The notes: generated by a model not told the origin, from the letters alone. A stretch of DNA of 64,000 nucleotides from SURF-33 sp964598885 (GCA_964598885.1 CAZRES010000004.1:6962-70961); one strand, 5' to 3'; shown: positions 53,441 through 62,774, counted from the first letter of the stretch. Made by a program: numbers and translations.

Positions 53441-54238
53441 TGGCGCCTTCCGGTCTTCGGGGGGCGGCTGGACCAAGGGATCCGCGAGACGCTCCTTTCG
53501 CCCTTCCTGTCGGCATTTTTCCCCATACCAGTCGATCTGACGGCAGATGCCGCGGATCATGGCGACCTCTCTTGCCCTGATGGGAAGCCGGGAGAGAAAG
53601 AAACGGATCTTGTTCATCCAGTAATCCGGATTTTCGGGCAGAATATAATTAATGCGGACCAGGATGTCCCGGATCTGTTCATACATGCCGTCGAGTTCGT
53701 GTCGGGCGGCAAGACGGGGGACAAAGTGTTGTCTTTTCGGCGGATCGGCGTTGAAAAGGGCGTAACAGACCACCATGACGGCCTGAGCCAGGTTCAGCGA
53801 GGAAAAATTTGACGTGGGAATGTTGATCAGAGCGTGGCAGAAACGGATATCCTCGTTGGTAAGCCCCCGGTCCTCGGAACCGAACACAATGGCCACGTCA
53901 TTTTCTTTGCTGATGGGGACCAGTTTGCCGGCCAGTTCCCATGGCGGCAATACCATTTGCCGTTGGGAGCCCAGCCGGGCGGTGGTGCCTGCCACGTAAT
54001 GGAAGCAAGACAGCGCGGTTTGAAGATCGGGGAACAGGCGGATGCCGTCCACCACATCACCGGCCGCATGAGTGGCCAACCGTTTGACTTTTTCCAGATC
54101 ATAATTTTCCGGGTCCACCACTACCAGTCGGTAAAATCCCATGTTTTTCATGGCTCTGGCGGCGGAACCGATGTTTTCCGGATACCGGGGACGGTTTAGC
54201 ACGATGGCGACGTGATCCGGAGTTATTTTTTCATCCAT
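53249..54238 (-). CDS. trmJ: tRNA (cytidine/uridine-2'-O-)-methyltransferase TrmJ-like, with extended tail
   Basis: SPOUT-fold RNA 2'-O-methyltransferase. Knot motifs are seen: VLNRPRYPENIGSAARAMKN near residue 13, FGSEDRGLTNEDI near 120, and IPTSNFSSLNLAQAVMVVCY near 137. TrmJ modifies position 32 of tRNAs in studied bacteria. The core ends near residue 250. The remaining tail (about 75 residues, polar and rich in N, R, D) is encoded opposite the DUF2905 gene from residue 267 on, and looks like the by-product of a lost stop codon. Confidence 0.9.
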   Translation of the reverse strand: MDEKITPDHVAIVLNRPRYPENIGSAARAMKNMGFYRLVVVDPENYDLEKVKRLATHAAGDVVDGIRLFPDLQTALSCFHYVAGTTARLGSQRQMVLPPWELAGKLVPISKENDVAIVFGSEDRGLTNEDIRFCHALINIPTSNFSSLNLAQAVMVVCYALFNADPPKRQHFVPRLAARHELDGMYEQIRDILVRINYILPENPDYWMNKIRFFLSRLPIRAREVAMIRGICRQIDWYGEKCRQEGRKERLADPLVQPPPEDRKAPSFPENPEYHRKNNADNDHAGNRDINLQTRLIDKDVSRQSAKRKTTHPRPEQPRGDQHNTRDDQ

Positions 54239-54299
54239 GGGCTTCCTGCAACCTTACCAGAGCAGAAGAACAATTATGATAACCGCATCGTGCCGGTTA

Positions 54300-55205
54300 T
54301 CATGGGGTTGAAGTCGAAAATGTCTGTTTGAGAAAATCGATAAATGCCGAGCACAGTGGTGAGGGGGTTCGATCCTGGTGCACGGTCAGATAAAAAAAGC
54401 GTTTTAATCGCATGCCGTTTACCGTCAAGGCTTTGAGGGTTCCGGCTGCCAACTCCTCGGAAACGGCGACGGGAGAGAGGATGGAAATGCCGATATGGTT
54501 TTTGATGCTCTGGATCACCGCTGCGGTGCTGCCCATTTCGGCAACAATGTTGAGTTGTCCAATATCTCCGCCCATTTCAGCCAAGCGCCGTTGAAGGGAT
54601 TTCCGTGTACCGGAACCGGCTTCCCGGATAATAAACGGTTCCGCGCGCATCATGTTGAGACTGACCTGGTTTTTGGCCGCCCATGGATGATCCGCCGGCA
54701 CGATCAGGCGCATGTCGTCTTCAATCAGTCGGCTCTGAACGATGCGTCCGCTTTCGCTTCTGGCGCCCACGACGCCGAATTCAAGTTTCGAGGCGATGAT
54801 ATCTTCGATAATCTGCGCGGTGTCCCCGACCATTAAAGAAATATTCACGTTTTCATAATGGGTGAGAAATCGGCCGATAATCCGGGGAAGGATATAGCCC
54901 CCCGGAATCGTGCTTCCGCCGATGTTTAGGCGGCCGCTGATCTTTCCAAGAAATCCGGCCATGGCTGATTCGGTTTCGCTGATCTGGGCCAGAATCTTTT
55001 TTGCATGGGTATAGAGCAGTTCCCCGACCCGGGTCGGAAGCACTTCCCTGCCGAGTCGATCCAGCAGACGGCATCCGAAATGATTTTCCAGTTCCTTGAT
55101 GTGACTGCTGACGGTCGGCTGGGTAAGGGCGACCGCCCTGGCAGCACGGGAAAAACTTTTGTTTTCCACCACTTCTTTGAAGATGTTGAGGTGCCATACA
55201 TCCAT
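54300..55205 (-). CDS. LysR-family regulator (selenium-metabolism-associated type)
   Basis: Transcription regulator of 301 residues. The winged helix is at the N-terminus (IFKEVVENKSFSRAARAVAL, then TQPTVSSHIKELE), followed by a substrate-binding-type effector domain (LNIGGSTIPGGYILPRIIGR). GGAGAATGGGCA precedes the ATG. It is divergent from yedF across a 225-base gap, and a LysR type next to yedF is known as selenium-metabolism-associated, so it likely controls that gene. The effector is unknown. Confidence 0.85.
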   Translation of the reverse strand: MDVWHLNIFKEVVENKSFSRAARAVALTQPTVSSHIKELENHFGCRLLDRLGREVLPTRVGELLYTHAKKILAQISETESAMAGFLGKISGRLNIGGSTIPGGYILPRIIGRFLTHYENVNISLMVGDTAQIIEDIIASKLEFGVVGARSESGRIVQSRLIEDDMRLIVPADHPWAAKNQVSLNMMRAEPFIIREAGSGTRKSLQRRLAEMGGDIGQLNIVAEMGSTAAVIQSIKNHIGISILSPVAVSEELAAGTLKALTVNGMRLKRFFYLTVHQDRTPSPLCSAFIDFLKQTFSTSTP

Positions 55206-55355
55206 TGCCCATTCTCCCGCTAACACGTGATGAAGCCGTAAAAATCCTGTTTACACGTTTCGTGCGCCGTTCTGGAAGAAGAATTTTTTCGACACTGCCG
55301 TGATTATGGATTGAAAAAATAAATAGATTTAAAAAAATGCATCGAATTTTTGAAT

Positions 55356-55384
55356 TTGAAATATAGAGCATCAACATATATAGA
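55356..55384 (+). promoter_or_regulatory. Sigma-70-type promoter for yedF
   Basis: TTGAAA at 55356-55361, a 17-base spacer, and TATAGA at 55379-55384. It lies in the A+T-rich space between the LysR gene and yedF. It rules out the longest open start of yedF, which begins upstream at 55350. Confidence 0.55.
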
Positions 55385-55430
55385 ATTTACGCGGAGGGCA
55401 AGGCAAATTCTTATCGCATGGAGAGTCATT

Positions 55431-56036
55431 ATGAAGGAGATCGACGCACGAAAACTGACATGTCCGGGCCCGGTATTATTGACGCGAGACCTGCTGGAAA
55501 AAGAAACCCCCGGTTTGATCCGCATCATTGTTGACAATGACGCGGCAAATCAAAACGTCATTCGTTTTCTTGAATCCAGAGCCTATAAAACCGCTGTCAG
55601 CATGGAAGGCGAATTTTTCTGCATCACCGCACACGGGAATTTCGATGACGAAATCCCGGAGCCGGCTGCGGAAATATCGGCATCACCGGAACGCCCCGAG
55701 AAAAAAGTCATGGTCATGATCACCACCGACCGGATCGGATTCGGCGATGATGAACTGGGTAAAAAGCTGATGATCAGTTTTCTCAAAACTTGCAGGGAAA
55801 TGGGTCGGGAACTCTGGCGTCTGGTATTTATTAACAACGGGGTTAAGATGACCGTCAACGGATCCGCGGTGCTTTCGGAATTGACGACGCTGGAAAAAGA
55901 AGGCATAACCATACTGGTATGTGGTACCTGTCTGACCCATTTCAACCTGATGGACCAGAAAAAGGTAGGACAAACCACCAACATGCTGGATATTGTCACT
56001 GCCCTGCAGCTGGCGGACAAGGTGATCAATTTTTAA
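55431..56036 (+). CDS. yedF: Sulfurtransferase-like protein YedF
   Basis: Protein of 201 residues. The N-terminal TusA-like domain has EIDARKLTCPGPVLLTRDLL with the conserved Cys-Pro-x-Pro, and the C-terminal DsrE-like domain has VMVMITTDRIGFGDDELGKK and ITILVCGTCLTHFNL with two cysteines. This fusion is the selenium-associated YedF type, thought to handle sulfur or selenium as a bound persulfide/perselenide. GGAGAGTCATT precedes the ATG. It is followed by the CoA-disulfide reductase, another thiol/sulfane enzyme. No selenophosphate synthetase gene is in the window. Confidence 0.9.
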   Translation: MKEIDARKLTCPGPVLLTRDLLEKETPGLIRIIVDNDAANQNVIRFLESRAYKTAVSMEGEFFCITAHGNFDDEIPEPAAEISASPERPEKKVMVMITTDRIGFGDDELGKKLMISFLKTCREMGRELWRLVFINNGVKMTVNGSAVLSELTTLEKEGITILVCGTCLTHFNLMDQKKVGQTTNMLDIVTALQLADKVINF

Positions 56037-56137
56037 AACTGCATGATAAGGTTTTCTTTTCTCAGCAGCGCATGGGCGCGGGGCAGCCGTTAGATAACGT
56101 GCTGGCCCGTAAATTTATCGCGAAAGGAAAAAAGCAG

Positions 56138-57829
56138 ATGAAACTGGTGATCGTAGGCGGCGTAGCCGGCGGCGCGACGGCTGCCGCCAGGGCCAGGCGC
56201 TTGAATGAGCATGCGGAAATAGTTCTGTTTGAAAGAGGTGCGTTCATATCATTTGCCAACTGCGGCTTGCCGTATTATATCGGCGACATTATCAAGAAGC
56301 GACAGGAACTTTTCGTTACCACGCCTCAGGATTTCAGCGACCGCTATGCAGTGGACGTCCGCGTCTACTCCGAGGTGACCTCCATAGACCGTTCCGCGAA
56401 AACCGTGACCGTAAAAGATCTGATTTCCGGTGAAGTCTACGCGGAAATCTACGATAAACTCATGCTCGCCCCCGGTGCCGAACCCCTCAAGCCGCCACTT
56501 GCCGGCATTGATGTGAAAAACATCTTCACCTTGCGAAATATTCCGGACATGGACGGGATCAAGGCATATGTGGATCAACACAAGCCCGAGTCGGCCGTTG
56601 TGGTGGGCGGCGGATTCATCGGTTTGGAAATGGTGGAAAATCTGGTGCATCGGGGCGTCACTGCCACCATCGTTGAACGCCTCGATCATGTTATGCCCCT
56701 TCTGGATTCGGAAATGGCGGGTCTGGTGCATGCCTATCTGGAAGAAAAAGGGGTAACCTGCATCCGATCCGACGGGGTTAAATCCTTTGGCGAAGACGAG
56801 GGAAGACTGGCGGTGGAAACCGAAAAGGGCCGTCGTCTGGTTTGCGATCTTGCCATTGTATGCGTGGGCGTCAGGCCGGAAAACCGGCTGGCACGGGATG
56901 CGGGCCTTGAGATCGGCCCGTTGGGAGGCATTCGCGTGGACGCCTCCATGCGCACCTCAGACCCCGATATTTACGCCGTGGGTGATGCGGTGGAGATTTT
57001 TGATTTCCTCACCGGAGGCCCCACCACCACGCCTCTGGCAGGCCCCGCGAATAAGCAGGGCCGGATCGCGGCTGATAATGTCATGGGACGAGTTTCTATG
57101 TTCAAGGGGACGCTCGGCACGTCGGTGGTCAAAATTTTTGATGCGATTCTGGCGTCCACGGGGCTGAATGAAAAAACCCTCAAAGCCCGTGATATGCCGT
57201 ATCTGGTCAATTATACCCATTCGGGCTCTCACGCCTCCTATTATCCGGGAGCCGAAATGATGGCCATCAAGCTGCTGTTCGCTCCGAACAACGGCAGGAT
57301 CCTCGGCGCCCAGATTTTCGGAAAACAAGGGGTGGACAAACGCATCGATGTAATTGCCACCGCGATCCGGGGTTCCATGACGGTGTTTCAACTGGAAGAA
57401 CTGGAGCTGGCGTATGCGCCGCCCTACTCATCGGCCAAGGATCCGGTCAATATCGCGGGATTCGCTGCCGCCAACCTGATCCGGGGAGATGTTCTCAGCA
57501 TGCGATGGGAAGCGCTTGCCGGGTTTGATCCGGAAAACGATGTTCTCATCGACGTCAGGACCAAAGCTGAATTGAAGCAGACCGGGACCCTTAATGGCGC
57601 TCTCCATATTCCCATAAATGAGTTTCGCCATCACCTTACATCCCTGGATCCGGCAAAACGCTATATTGTCTTCTGCTCCATCGGTTACCGGGGGTATATC
57701 GCCTACCGGATTTTGATACAGCGCGGATTTGAAGCCATCAATCTGAATGGAGGCTTTCGCACCCTGCTGGGCGCCCGGGAAAAGCTTATGTCCGAATCTC
57801 CTGAAGCTCCCCTGTGGCTGGGGGAGTAG
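56138..57829 (+). CDS. CoA-disulfide reductase with C-terminal rhodanese domain
   Basis: FAD- and NAD(P)H-dependent reductase of 563 residues (CoADR-Rhd group). FAD-binding VIVGGVAGGATAAARAR starts the protein; the single active Cys is in SFANCGLPYYIGD near 43, the NAD-binding site is VVVGGGFIGLEMVENL near 158, and the dimerisation domain follows. The last 95 residues form a rhodanese domain with the catalytic Cys in YIVFCSIGYRGYIAYR. Known relatives reduce CoA persulfides or polysulfide to sulfide. AAAGGA at about 56122 supports this ATG over an upstream one inside yedF. Confidence 0.93.
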   Translation: MKLVIVGGVAGGATAAARARRLNEHAEIVLFERGAFISFANCGLPYYIGDIIKKRQELFVTTPQDFSDRYAVDVRVYSEVTSIDRSAKTVTVKDLISGEVYAEIYDKLMLAPGAEPLKPPLAGIDVKNIFTLRNIPDMDGIKAYVDQHKPESAVVVGGGFIGLEMVENLVHRGVTATIVERLDHVMPLLDSEMAGLVHAYLEEKGVTCIRSDGVKSFGEDEGRLAVETEKGRRLVCDLAIVCVGVRPENRLARDAGLEIGPLGGIRVDASMRTSDPDIYAVGDAVEIFDFLTGGPTTTPLAGPANKQGRIAADNVMGRVSMFKGTLGTSVVKIFDAILASTGLNEKTLKARDMPYLVNYTHSGSHASYYPGAEMMAIKLLFAPNNGRILGAQIFGKQGVDKRIDVIATAIRGSMTVFQLEELELAYAPPYSSAKDPVNIAGFAAANLIRGDVLSMRWEALAGFDPENDVLIDVRTKAELKQTGTLNGALHIPINEFRHHLTSLDPAKRYIVFCSIGYRGYIAYRILIQRGFEAINLNGGFRTLLGAREKLMSESPEAPLWLGE

Positions 57830-57832
57830 GAA

Positions 57833-58597
57833 ATGACCGCGTTTACCTATGCCGTCCTGGCCAGTCTTCTGGCCGGGCTGGGAACGGGTGTAGGTGCGCT
57901 GCCGGTCCTTGTCTTTAAAACCATATCCCGCGGCACGTTAAACACACTGCTGGGCGCCGCCGCGGGCGTGATGCTGGCGGCTACCGCGTTTTCGCTTATT
58001 GTTCCGGGTATTGAATCCGGGGATCTGTTCTGGCCCGGCTACGGCGTTTTCGTGGTGATGGCAGGAATATTGACCGGCGCCATTTCGCTGGATCTTATCG
58101 ATAAATTTCTTCCGCACGAACATTTTTATAACGGACCGGAAGGTCCGGCATCCGATATGAAACGGATCTGGCTTTTCGTGATCGCCATTGCCATCCATAA
58201 TTTTCCGGAAGGTCTTGCCGTGGGCGTCGGAGTCGGAGCCGGCGACATGGCTGCCGGCGTTACCCTCGCCATTGGTATCGGCCTTCAGAACATGCCGGAA
58301 GGTCTGGCTGTGGCGCTGCCGTTGATGGGGCTGGGATATTCCCGGTGGAAATCCGTGGGGATTGCCACTCTCACCGGCCTGGTGGAACCGGTGGGCGGTC
58401 TGCTGGGCGCCGGCGCGGTGACGCTGTTTCAGCCGATCCTGCCGTTTGCCCTGGCTTATGCGGCCGGGGCCATGCTTTTTGTCATCAGCGATGAAATCAT
58501 TCCCGAAACCCATTCCAGGGGGAGATCACGGCAGGCCACCTATGGCGTTGTGATCGGTTTTATCCTGATGACGGCCCTGGATTATCTGTTCGGATAG
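57833..58597 (+). CDS. ZIP-family metal transporter
   Basis: Inner-membrane divalent metal transporter of 254 residues with about eight hydrophobic helices. The metal-binding helices carry AIHNFPEGLAVGVGVG and GIGLQNMPEGLAVALPL, the His/Asn/Glu pattern of ZIP proteins such as ZupT, and a loop HEHFYN. It begins four bases after the CoA-disulfide reductase stop, so it is probably cotranscribed. The metal (zinc, iron or other) cannot be told. Confidence 0.9.
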   Translation: MTAFTYAVLASLLAGLGTGVGALPVLVFKTISRGTLNTLLGAAAGVMLAATAFSLIVPGIESGDLFWPGYGVFVVMAGILTGAISLDLIDKFLPHEHFYNGPEGPASDMKRIWLFVIAIAIHNFPEGLAVGVGVGAGDMAAGVTLAIGIGLQNMPEGLAVALPLMGLGYSRWKSVGIATLTGLVEPVGGLLGAGAVTLFQPILPFALAYAAGAMLFVISDEIIPETHSRGRSRQATYGVVIGFILMTALDYLFG

Positions 58598-58659
58598 CAT
58601 ATCCTCATTAAATGCCTTTATAAACGGATACAGATCGGATGTTCGGTCGGGTTCCCGCT

Positions 58660-58701
58660 CCCGTTGATTTGAAGAAAACCAGCGCCTATTAAATCAACGG
58701 G
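58660..58701. repeat. 11-bp perfect inverted repeat after the ZIP gene
   Basis: CCCGTTGATTT at 58660-58670 and AAATCAACGGG at 58691-58701, separated by 20 bases. No T tract follows. It lies just ahead of the promoter of the universal stress gene. Confidence 0.6.
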
Positions 58702-58716
58702 CGGTAACGTCCGTGA

Positions 58717-58744
58717 TTGCTTTGCATTAAAAATGCATTATAAT
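58717..58744 (+). promoter_or_regulatory. Promoter with embedded palindrome for the universal stress gene
   Basis: TTGCTT at 58717-58722, a 16-base spacer, and a perfect TATAAT at 58739-58744. The spacer contains the 15-base dyad TGCATTAAAAATGCA (58724-58738), placed where a repressor could block polymerase. Confidence 0.6.
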
Positions 58745-58811
58745 TTAGACTGGCGATGATATGCGGACAAACGAAAAGGTGGTCACACTATTTAGGTTAA
58801 GGAGGCAAAAA

Positions 58812-59285
58812 ATGGCCAAGAAAATTCTGATCGCACTTGATGATTCGCAAAATGCCATGCGGGCCGTGGATTTTATTGGCGCGCATTTTGCCGGGGATGC
58901 CGAGGTCAAACTCCTTAGTGTTTTGCCTGATACTGAAGCTCTTTGCGCCATGCAAAGCCCCGAACTCACCCCCTATTTTCTGGATCAGCAGGCTTCCTTC
59001 TGCGCATTGGAAAATAAAAAAAAGGAACTGGTTGATCAGACGCTCCAGGAAGCACGCCGCCGGCTGATCAACTCCGGGTTCGCCACCGACGCCATCACCA
59101 TAAGTGCAAAAAAACGGGAAAAAGGGATCGCCCGGGATATTATTCATGAAGCCACAACCGGGGGCTACAATCTTGTCGCCATTGGCAAGACGGGGTTGTC
59201 GGGCATCCGCGAGTTTTTCATGGGCAGCGTCGCCCAAAAAGTCGTCCAGGGATCGAAAGGCGTTTCGGTTCTGCTGGTGGAATAA
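58812..59285 (+). CDS. Universal stress protein (UspA family)
   Basis: Protein of 157 residues with the Usp alpha/beta fold: KKILIALDDSQNAMRAVDFI at the start and the nucleotide-binding G-x2-G-x9-G-S pattern in GKTGLSGIREFFMGSVAQKV near the end, which indicates the ATP-binding type. AGGAGG lies just ahead of the ATG; the frame is open 51 bases upstream of it. It has its own strong promoter. Confidence 0.92.
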   Translation: MAKKILIALDDSQNAMRAVDFIGAHFAGDAEVKLLSVLPDTEALCAMQSPELTPYFLDQQASFCALENKKKELVDQTLQEARRRLINSGFATDAITISAKKREKGIARDIIHEATTGGYNLVAIGKTGLSGIREFFMGSVAQKVVQGSKGVSVLLVE

Positions 59286-59353
59286 CGGCTTTTCTGGAGC
59301 TATGGAGACGGCTCTTCGCATTCGTGATGGAAGTGATGGAACAGGAGGGATGA

Positions 59354-60253
59354 ATGAAAATATTGATTACGGGCGCATCGGGATTTGTGGGACGGCATCT
59401 GGTGAAACATTGCACGGATCTCGGATACCGGGTCACGGCCGTTGACCTGACTCCTTTTCCCGAAACCCTGGATCCAAAGTATTTGCAGGTGATCCAGGCC
59501 GATACCACCCGCCCCGGTTCATGGCAGGATGCCGTGGCCGAATGCGATGCGGTGATCAATCTGGCCGGGGTTAATATTTTTCGTCGCTGGAGCGCACACT
59601 ATAAGGAATTGATTTACGACAGCCGGATTTTGACCACTCGCCATCTGGTCAATGCGTTCCCGGAGAAAACCTCGACGGTTTTATGCTCCACATCCGCGGT
59701 AGGTTATTACGGCAGCCGAGGTGATGCGATACTCGACGAAAACGCCGGGGCGGGCGACGATTTTCTGGCCCGGGTGTGTGTTGACTGGGAAAAAGAAGCC
59801 ATGATGGCACAATCCAGAGGAGCCCGGGTGGTTATTCCCCGGTTCGGCGTGGTTTTAGCCGGGAACGGGGGGGCATTGGCCAAGATGATCCCGGCATATC
59901 GTCTTTTCGTGGGCGGTCCTTTGGGAAACGGACGGCAGTGGTTTGCCTGGATTCATATTCAGGATTTGGTTCAGGCAATGCTTTTTGTCATTGACAAAAA
60001 TGAAATCGAGGGACCGGTCAATTTCTGCGCGCCCCAGCCGGTGAGGAACAATGACTTTTCCAAAACGCTTGCCAGCCGGTTAAACCGCCCGTCGGCTCTT
60101 CGTGTTCCCGCGTTCATGTTACGTCTGGCCGCCGGTGAACTGGGAAATCTGGTGCTTAACAGCCAGCGTGCGGTGCCGCAAAAACTCGATAACGCCGGTT
60201 ATATGTTCCGGCATCCATCCCTGGCATCCGCACTGGAGGAGGCCGTTGGGTAA
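59354..60253 (+). CDS. TIGR01777-family NAD-dependent epimerase-like protein
   Basis: Short-chain dehydrogenase-like protein of 299 residues. The Rossmann motif is ITGASGFVGRHLVKHC; NLAGVNIFRRWSAHYKELIYDSRILTTRHLV is the family hallmark, and FGVVLAGNGGALAKMIPAYRL follows. The C-terminal DUF1731-like part ends with LDNAGYMFRHPSLASALEEAV. Members (SDR39U1/YfcH) lack a proven substrate. AGGAGGGATGA precedes the ATG. Confidence 0.9.
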   Translation: MKILITGASGFVGRHLVKHCTDLGYRVTAVDLTPFPETLDPKYLQVIQADTTRPGSWQDAVAECDAVINLAGVNIFRRWSAHYKELIYDSRILTTRHLVNAFPEKTSTVLCSTSAVGYYGSRGDAILDENAGAGDDFLARVCVDWEKEAMMAQSRGARVVIPRFGVVLAGNGGALAKMIPAYRLFVGGPLGNGRQWFAWIHIQDLVQAMLFVIDKNEIEGPVNFCAPQPVRNNDFSKTLASRLNRPSALRVPAFMLRLAAGELGNLVLNSQRAVPQKLDNAGYMFRHPSLASALEEAVG

Positions 60254-60277
60254 ACCGTTGAACAGGGAGGAATTCTG

Positions 60278-60481
60278 ATGCAGGAAAAAAAATTTCACAT
60301 ACCAAATATCAGCTGCGGACATTGCGTGCGGACCGTTGAAAACGAATTAACGGAAATCACGGGCGTTGCGAAAGTATCCGGAAATCCCGATACCAAGGAT
60401 GTTGTCGTTGCATGGGATGACCCCGCCACCGAGGAAGCCATCCGCAAGGTCCTAAGCGACATCAACTATCCGGCGAAATAG
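60278..60481 (+). CDS. CopZ-like heavy-metal-associated protein
   Basis: Single HMA domain of 67 residues with the metal-binding C-x2-C in NISCGHCVRTVENEL. It probably carries Cu(I) to the CopA ATPase encoded 42 bases downstream. GGGAGGAATTCTG precedes the ATG. Confidence 0.92.
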   Translation: MQEKKFHIPNISCGHCVRTVENELTEITGVAKVSGNPDTKDVVVAWDDPATEEAIRKVLSDINYPAK

Positions 60482-60522
60482 GCCATTTCACGCTGGAATC
60501 GCACACCAGGGAATAGCGAAAA

Positions 60523-62757
60523 GTGAAACGTCAAAATGTCCAGATACCCATCACCGGCATGACATGCGCCAATTGCGCCGCCAATATTGAGCGGAGCCTC
60601 AAAAAAATCGATGGCATTGAACACGTCAATGTCAATCTTGCCACCGAACGCGCTGATGTGGCTTTCGATGACGCCAGGGTGGCCATGAACGATATTATCG
60701 CCAATATTCAGCGTGCCGGATATGGCGCTGTTGTTCCCGACGAAGACGCTCCGGATGCGGAATCCAGGGCGCGGGATGCCGAGGTCCGGGATCAGACGCG
60801 CAAATTTTACGCCGGCGTGCTTTTTACCCTGCCGTTGTTTGTGCTTTCCATGGGCCGGGACATGCACCTGCTGGGGTCCTGGGCTCAACTCCCCTCCATG
60901 GATTGGTTCTTGTGGGTACTGGCCACCCCGGTTCAGTTTTACACCGGCTGGGATTTCTATACCGGGGGCTGGAACAGCCTGCGCAACAAGAGCGCCAATA
61001 TGGACGTCCTGGTGGCCATGGGCTCGTCAACGGCCTATTTTTATTCCGCGGCCGTTTTGATTTTTCCGGAGGTCGGGGACCATGTGTATTTTGAGACCGC
61101 CGCGGTTATCATCACCCTGGTGCGCCTGGGAAAACTCATGGAGGCCGGGACCAAGCGGCGGACCGGCGGAGCCATCCGTAAGCTGATGAACCTTCAGCCG
61201 AAAACCGCCACTCTCCTTAAGGACGGGCAGGAGACGCCGGTACCCTTTTCCCGGATTCAACAAGACGACATACTGGTCGTAAGGCCGGGAGAGCTGATCC
61301 CTGTTGACGGCATGGTGGTCGATGGCCGTTCATCAGTGGATGAATCCATGCTGACCGGCGAATCCCTGCCCGTTGACAAGGAAGTCGGGAATGCGGTCAT
61401 CGGTGGTACCATCAACAACGACGGCATGCTGCAGATGCGCGCCACCCGGGTCGGCCGGGAAACGACCCTGGCCCAGATCATTCGTTTCGTTCAGGAGGCC
61501 CAGGGCAGCAAAGCCCCGATCCAGGCCCTGGCCGACCGGGTGGCGGCGGTATTTGTGCCGGTGGTGATCGTGATCGCGGCGGCATCTTTCGGCATCTGGA
61601 TATGGGCTGCGGGAGACGGGGTCGCGGCCATGATACGGCTGGTGGCCGTGCTGGTCATTGCCTGTCCCTGCGCACTGGGCCTGGCGACTCCCACAGCCAT
61701 GATGGCCGGCATGGGCAAGGCCGCGTCGCTGGGGATTCTTTTTAAAAACAGCGAAGCTCTTCAGATGTCTGATGGACTTGATATCATTGTCCTGGATAAA
61801 ACCGGAACCCTTACCGCCGGCAAACCCGCGGTCCGGGACATTATTCTCTTGACCGATACATGCGATGATGAAAAAAATCTGCTTTACTTGGCCGCTTCCG
61901 TTGAAAGCGGTTCCGAGCATCCCATTGGCAAGTCTGTGGTAAAGGCCGCCGTGGAAAAAAAAATTTCCGTGACCCGGCCCGAACGCTTCAAAGCCCATGG
62001 CGGCAGCGGGGTGGAGGCTTACGTAGACGGGCGGCATGTCCGGGTCGGCCAGCCCGACTGGATTACGGAAATCGGCGTTGATATCAGTGAATACGGCCAG
62101 AGCATTTCGGCGCTGCGCAAGGAAGGAAAAACCGTTATTCTTGTAGTTCTGGATCAGCAATGCTGCGGTCTGCTGACGGTAGCCGATGTTATCAAATCCG
62201 ACAGCGTTGATGTGGTCAAATCCCTTCAGGATCTGGGACTGCGGGTGATGATGCTTACCGGGGATCATCGGGTAACCGCGGAAGCCATCGGGCGATCTCT
62301 GGATATCGACGAGGTTATCGCTCAGGTGTTGCCCCGGGAAAAAGCCGGCACAATCGAAGCGCTCCAGCAAAAGGGCGGCAAAATCGCCATGGTCGGTGAC
62401 GGCATCAACGATGCCCCGGCCCTGGCACAGGCGGATGTGGGATTTGCGGTGGGCACGGGTGCGGATGTGGCCATTGAAACCGCGCCGGTGATCCTGACCG
62501 GCGGCAGTTTGAAAGGGGTGGTGCGGTCCCTGATATTAAGCCGCAAAACCATGCGAACCGTTCGCCAGAATCTGTTTTTCGCGTTTTTTTACAATGTCAC
62601 GCTGATTCCAGTGGCCGCCGGAATACTCTACCCCATTGCCGGAATGCCTCATTTCCTTCAGGAACTCAATCCCATGCTGGCTGCTCTGGCCATGTCCCTG
62701 AGCTCGGTTTCCGTGGTGACCAACAGTCTGTTGTTGTCAAAAACGCATATTGACTGA
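60523..62757 (+). CDS. copA: Copper-exporting P1B-type ATPase
   Basis: Inner-membrane Cu(I) pump of 744 residues. One N-terminal HMA domain has MTCANCAANIERSLKK. Transmembrane metal-site motifs are CPC in CPCALGLATPTAMMAGMG, the YN of FFYNVTLIPVAAG, and the MSLSSVSVVTNSL helix, the P1B-1 copper set. The phosphorylation site is DKTGTLTAGKP and the hinge is MVGDGINDAPALAQADVG. The start is GTG with a weak ribosome binding site. The CopZ-like gene lies upstream and a DUF2892 gene downstream. No CueR/CsoR-type regulator is nearby. Confidence 0.95.
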   Translation: MKRQNVQIPITGMTCANCAANIERSLKKIDGIEHVNVNLATERADVAFDDARVAMNDIIANIQRAGYGAVVPDEDAPDAESRARDAEVRDQTRKFYAGVLFTLPLFVLSMGRDMHLLGSWAQLPSMDWFLWVLATPVQFYTGWDFYTGGWNSLRNKSANMDVLVAMGSSTAYFYSAAVLIFPEVGDHVYFETAAVIITLVRLGKLMEAGTKRRTGGAIRKLMNLQPKTATLLKDGQETPVPFSRIQQDDILVVRPGELIPVDGMVVDGRSSVDESMLTGESLPVDKEVGNAVIGGTINNDGMLQMRATRVGRETTLAQIIRFVQEAQGSKAPIQALADRVAAVFVPVVIVIAAASFGIWIWAAGDGVAAMIRLVAVLVIACPCALGLATPTAMMAGMGKAASLGILFKNSEALQMSDGLDIIVLDKTGTLTAGKPAVRDIILLTDTCDDEKNLLYLAASVESGSEHPIGKSVVKAAVEKKISVTRPERFKAHGGSGVEAYVDGRHVRVGQPDWITEIGVDISEYGQSISALRKEGKTVILVVLDQQCCGLLTVADVIKSDSVDVVKSLQDLGLRVMMLTGDHRVTAEAIGRSLDIDEVIAQVLPREKAGTIEALQQKGGKIAMVGDGINDAPALAQADVGFAVGTGADVAIETAPVILTGGSLKGVVRSLILSRKTMRTVRQNLFFAFFYNVTLIPVAAGILYPIAGMPHFLQELNPMLAALAMSLSSVSVVTNSLLLSKTHID

Positions 62758-62774
62758 AATCAGGAGGTAGCAAC

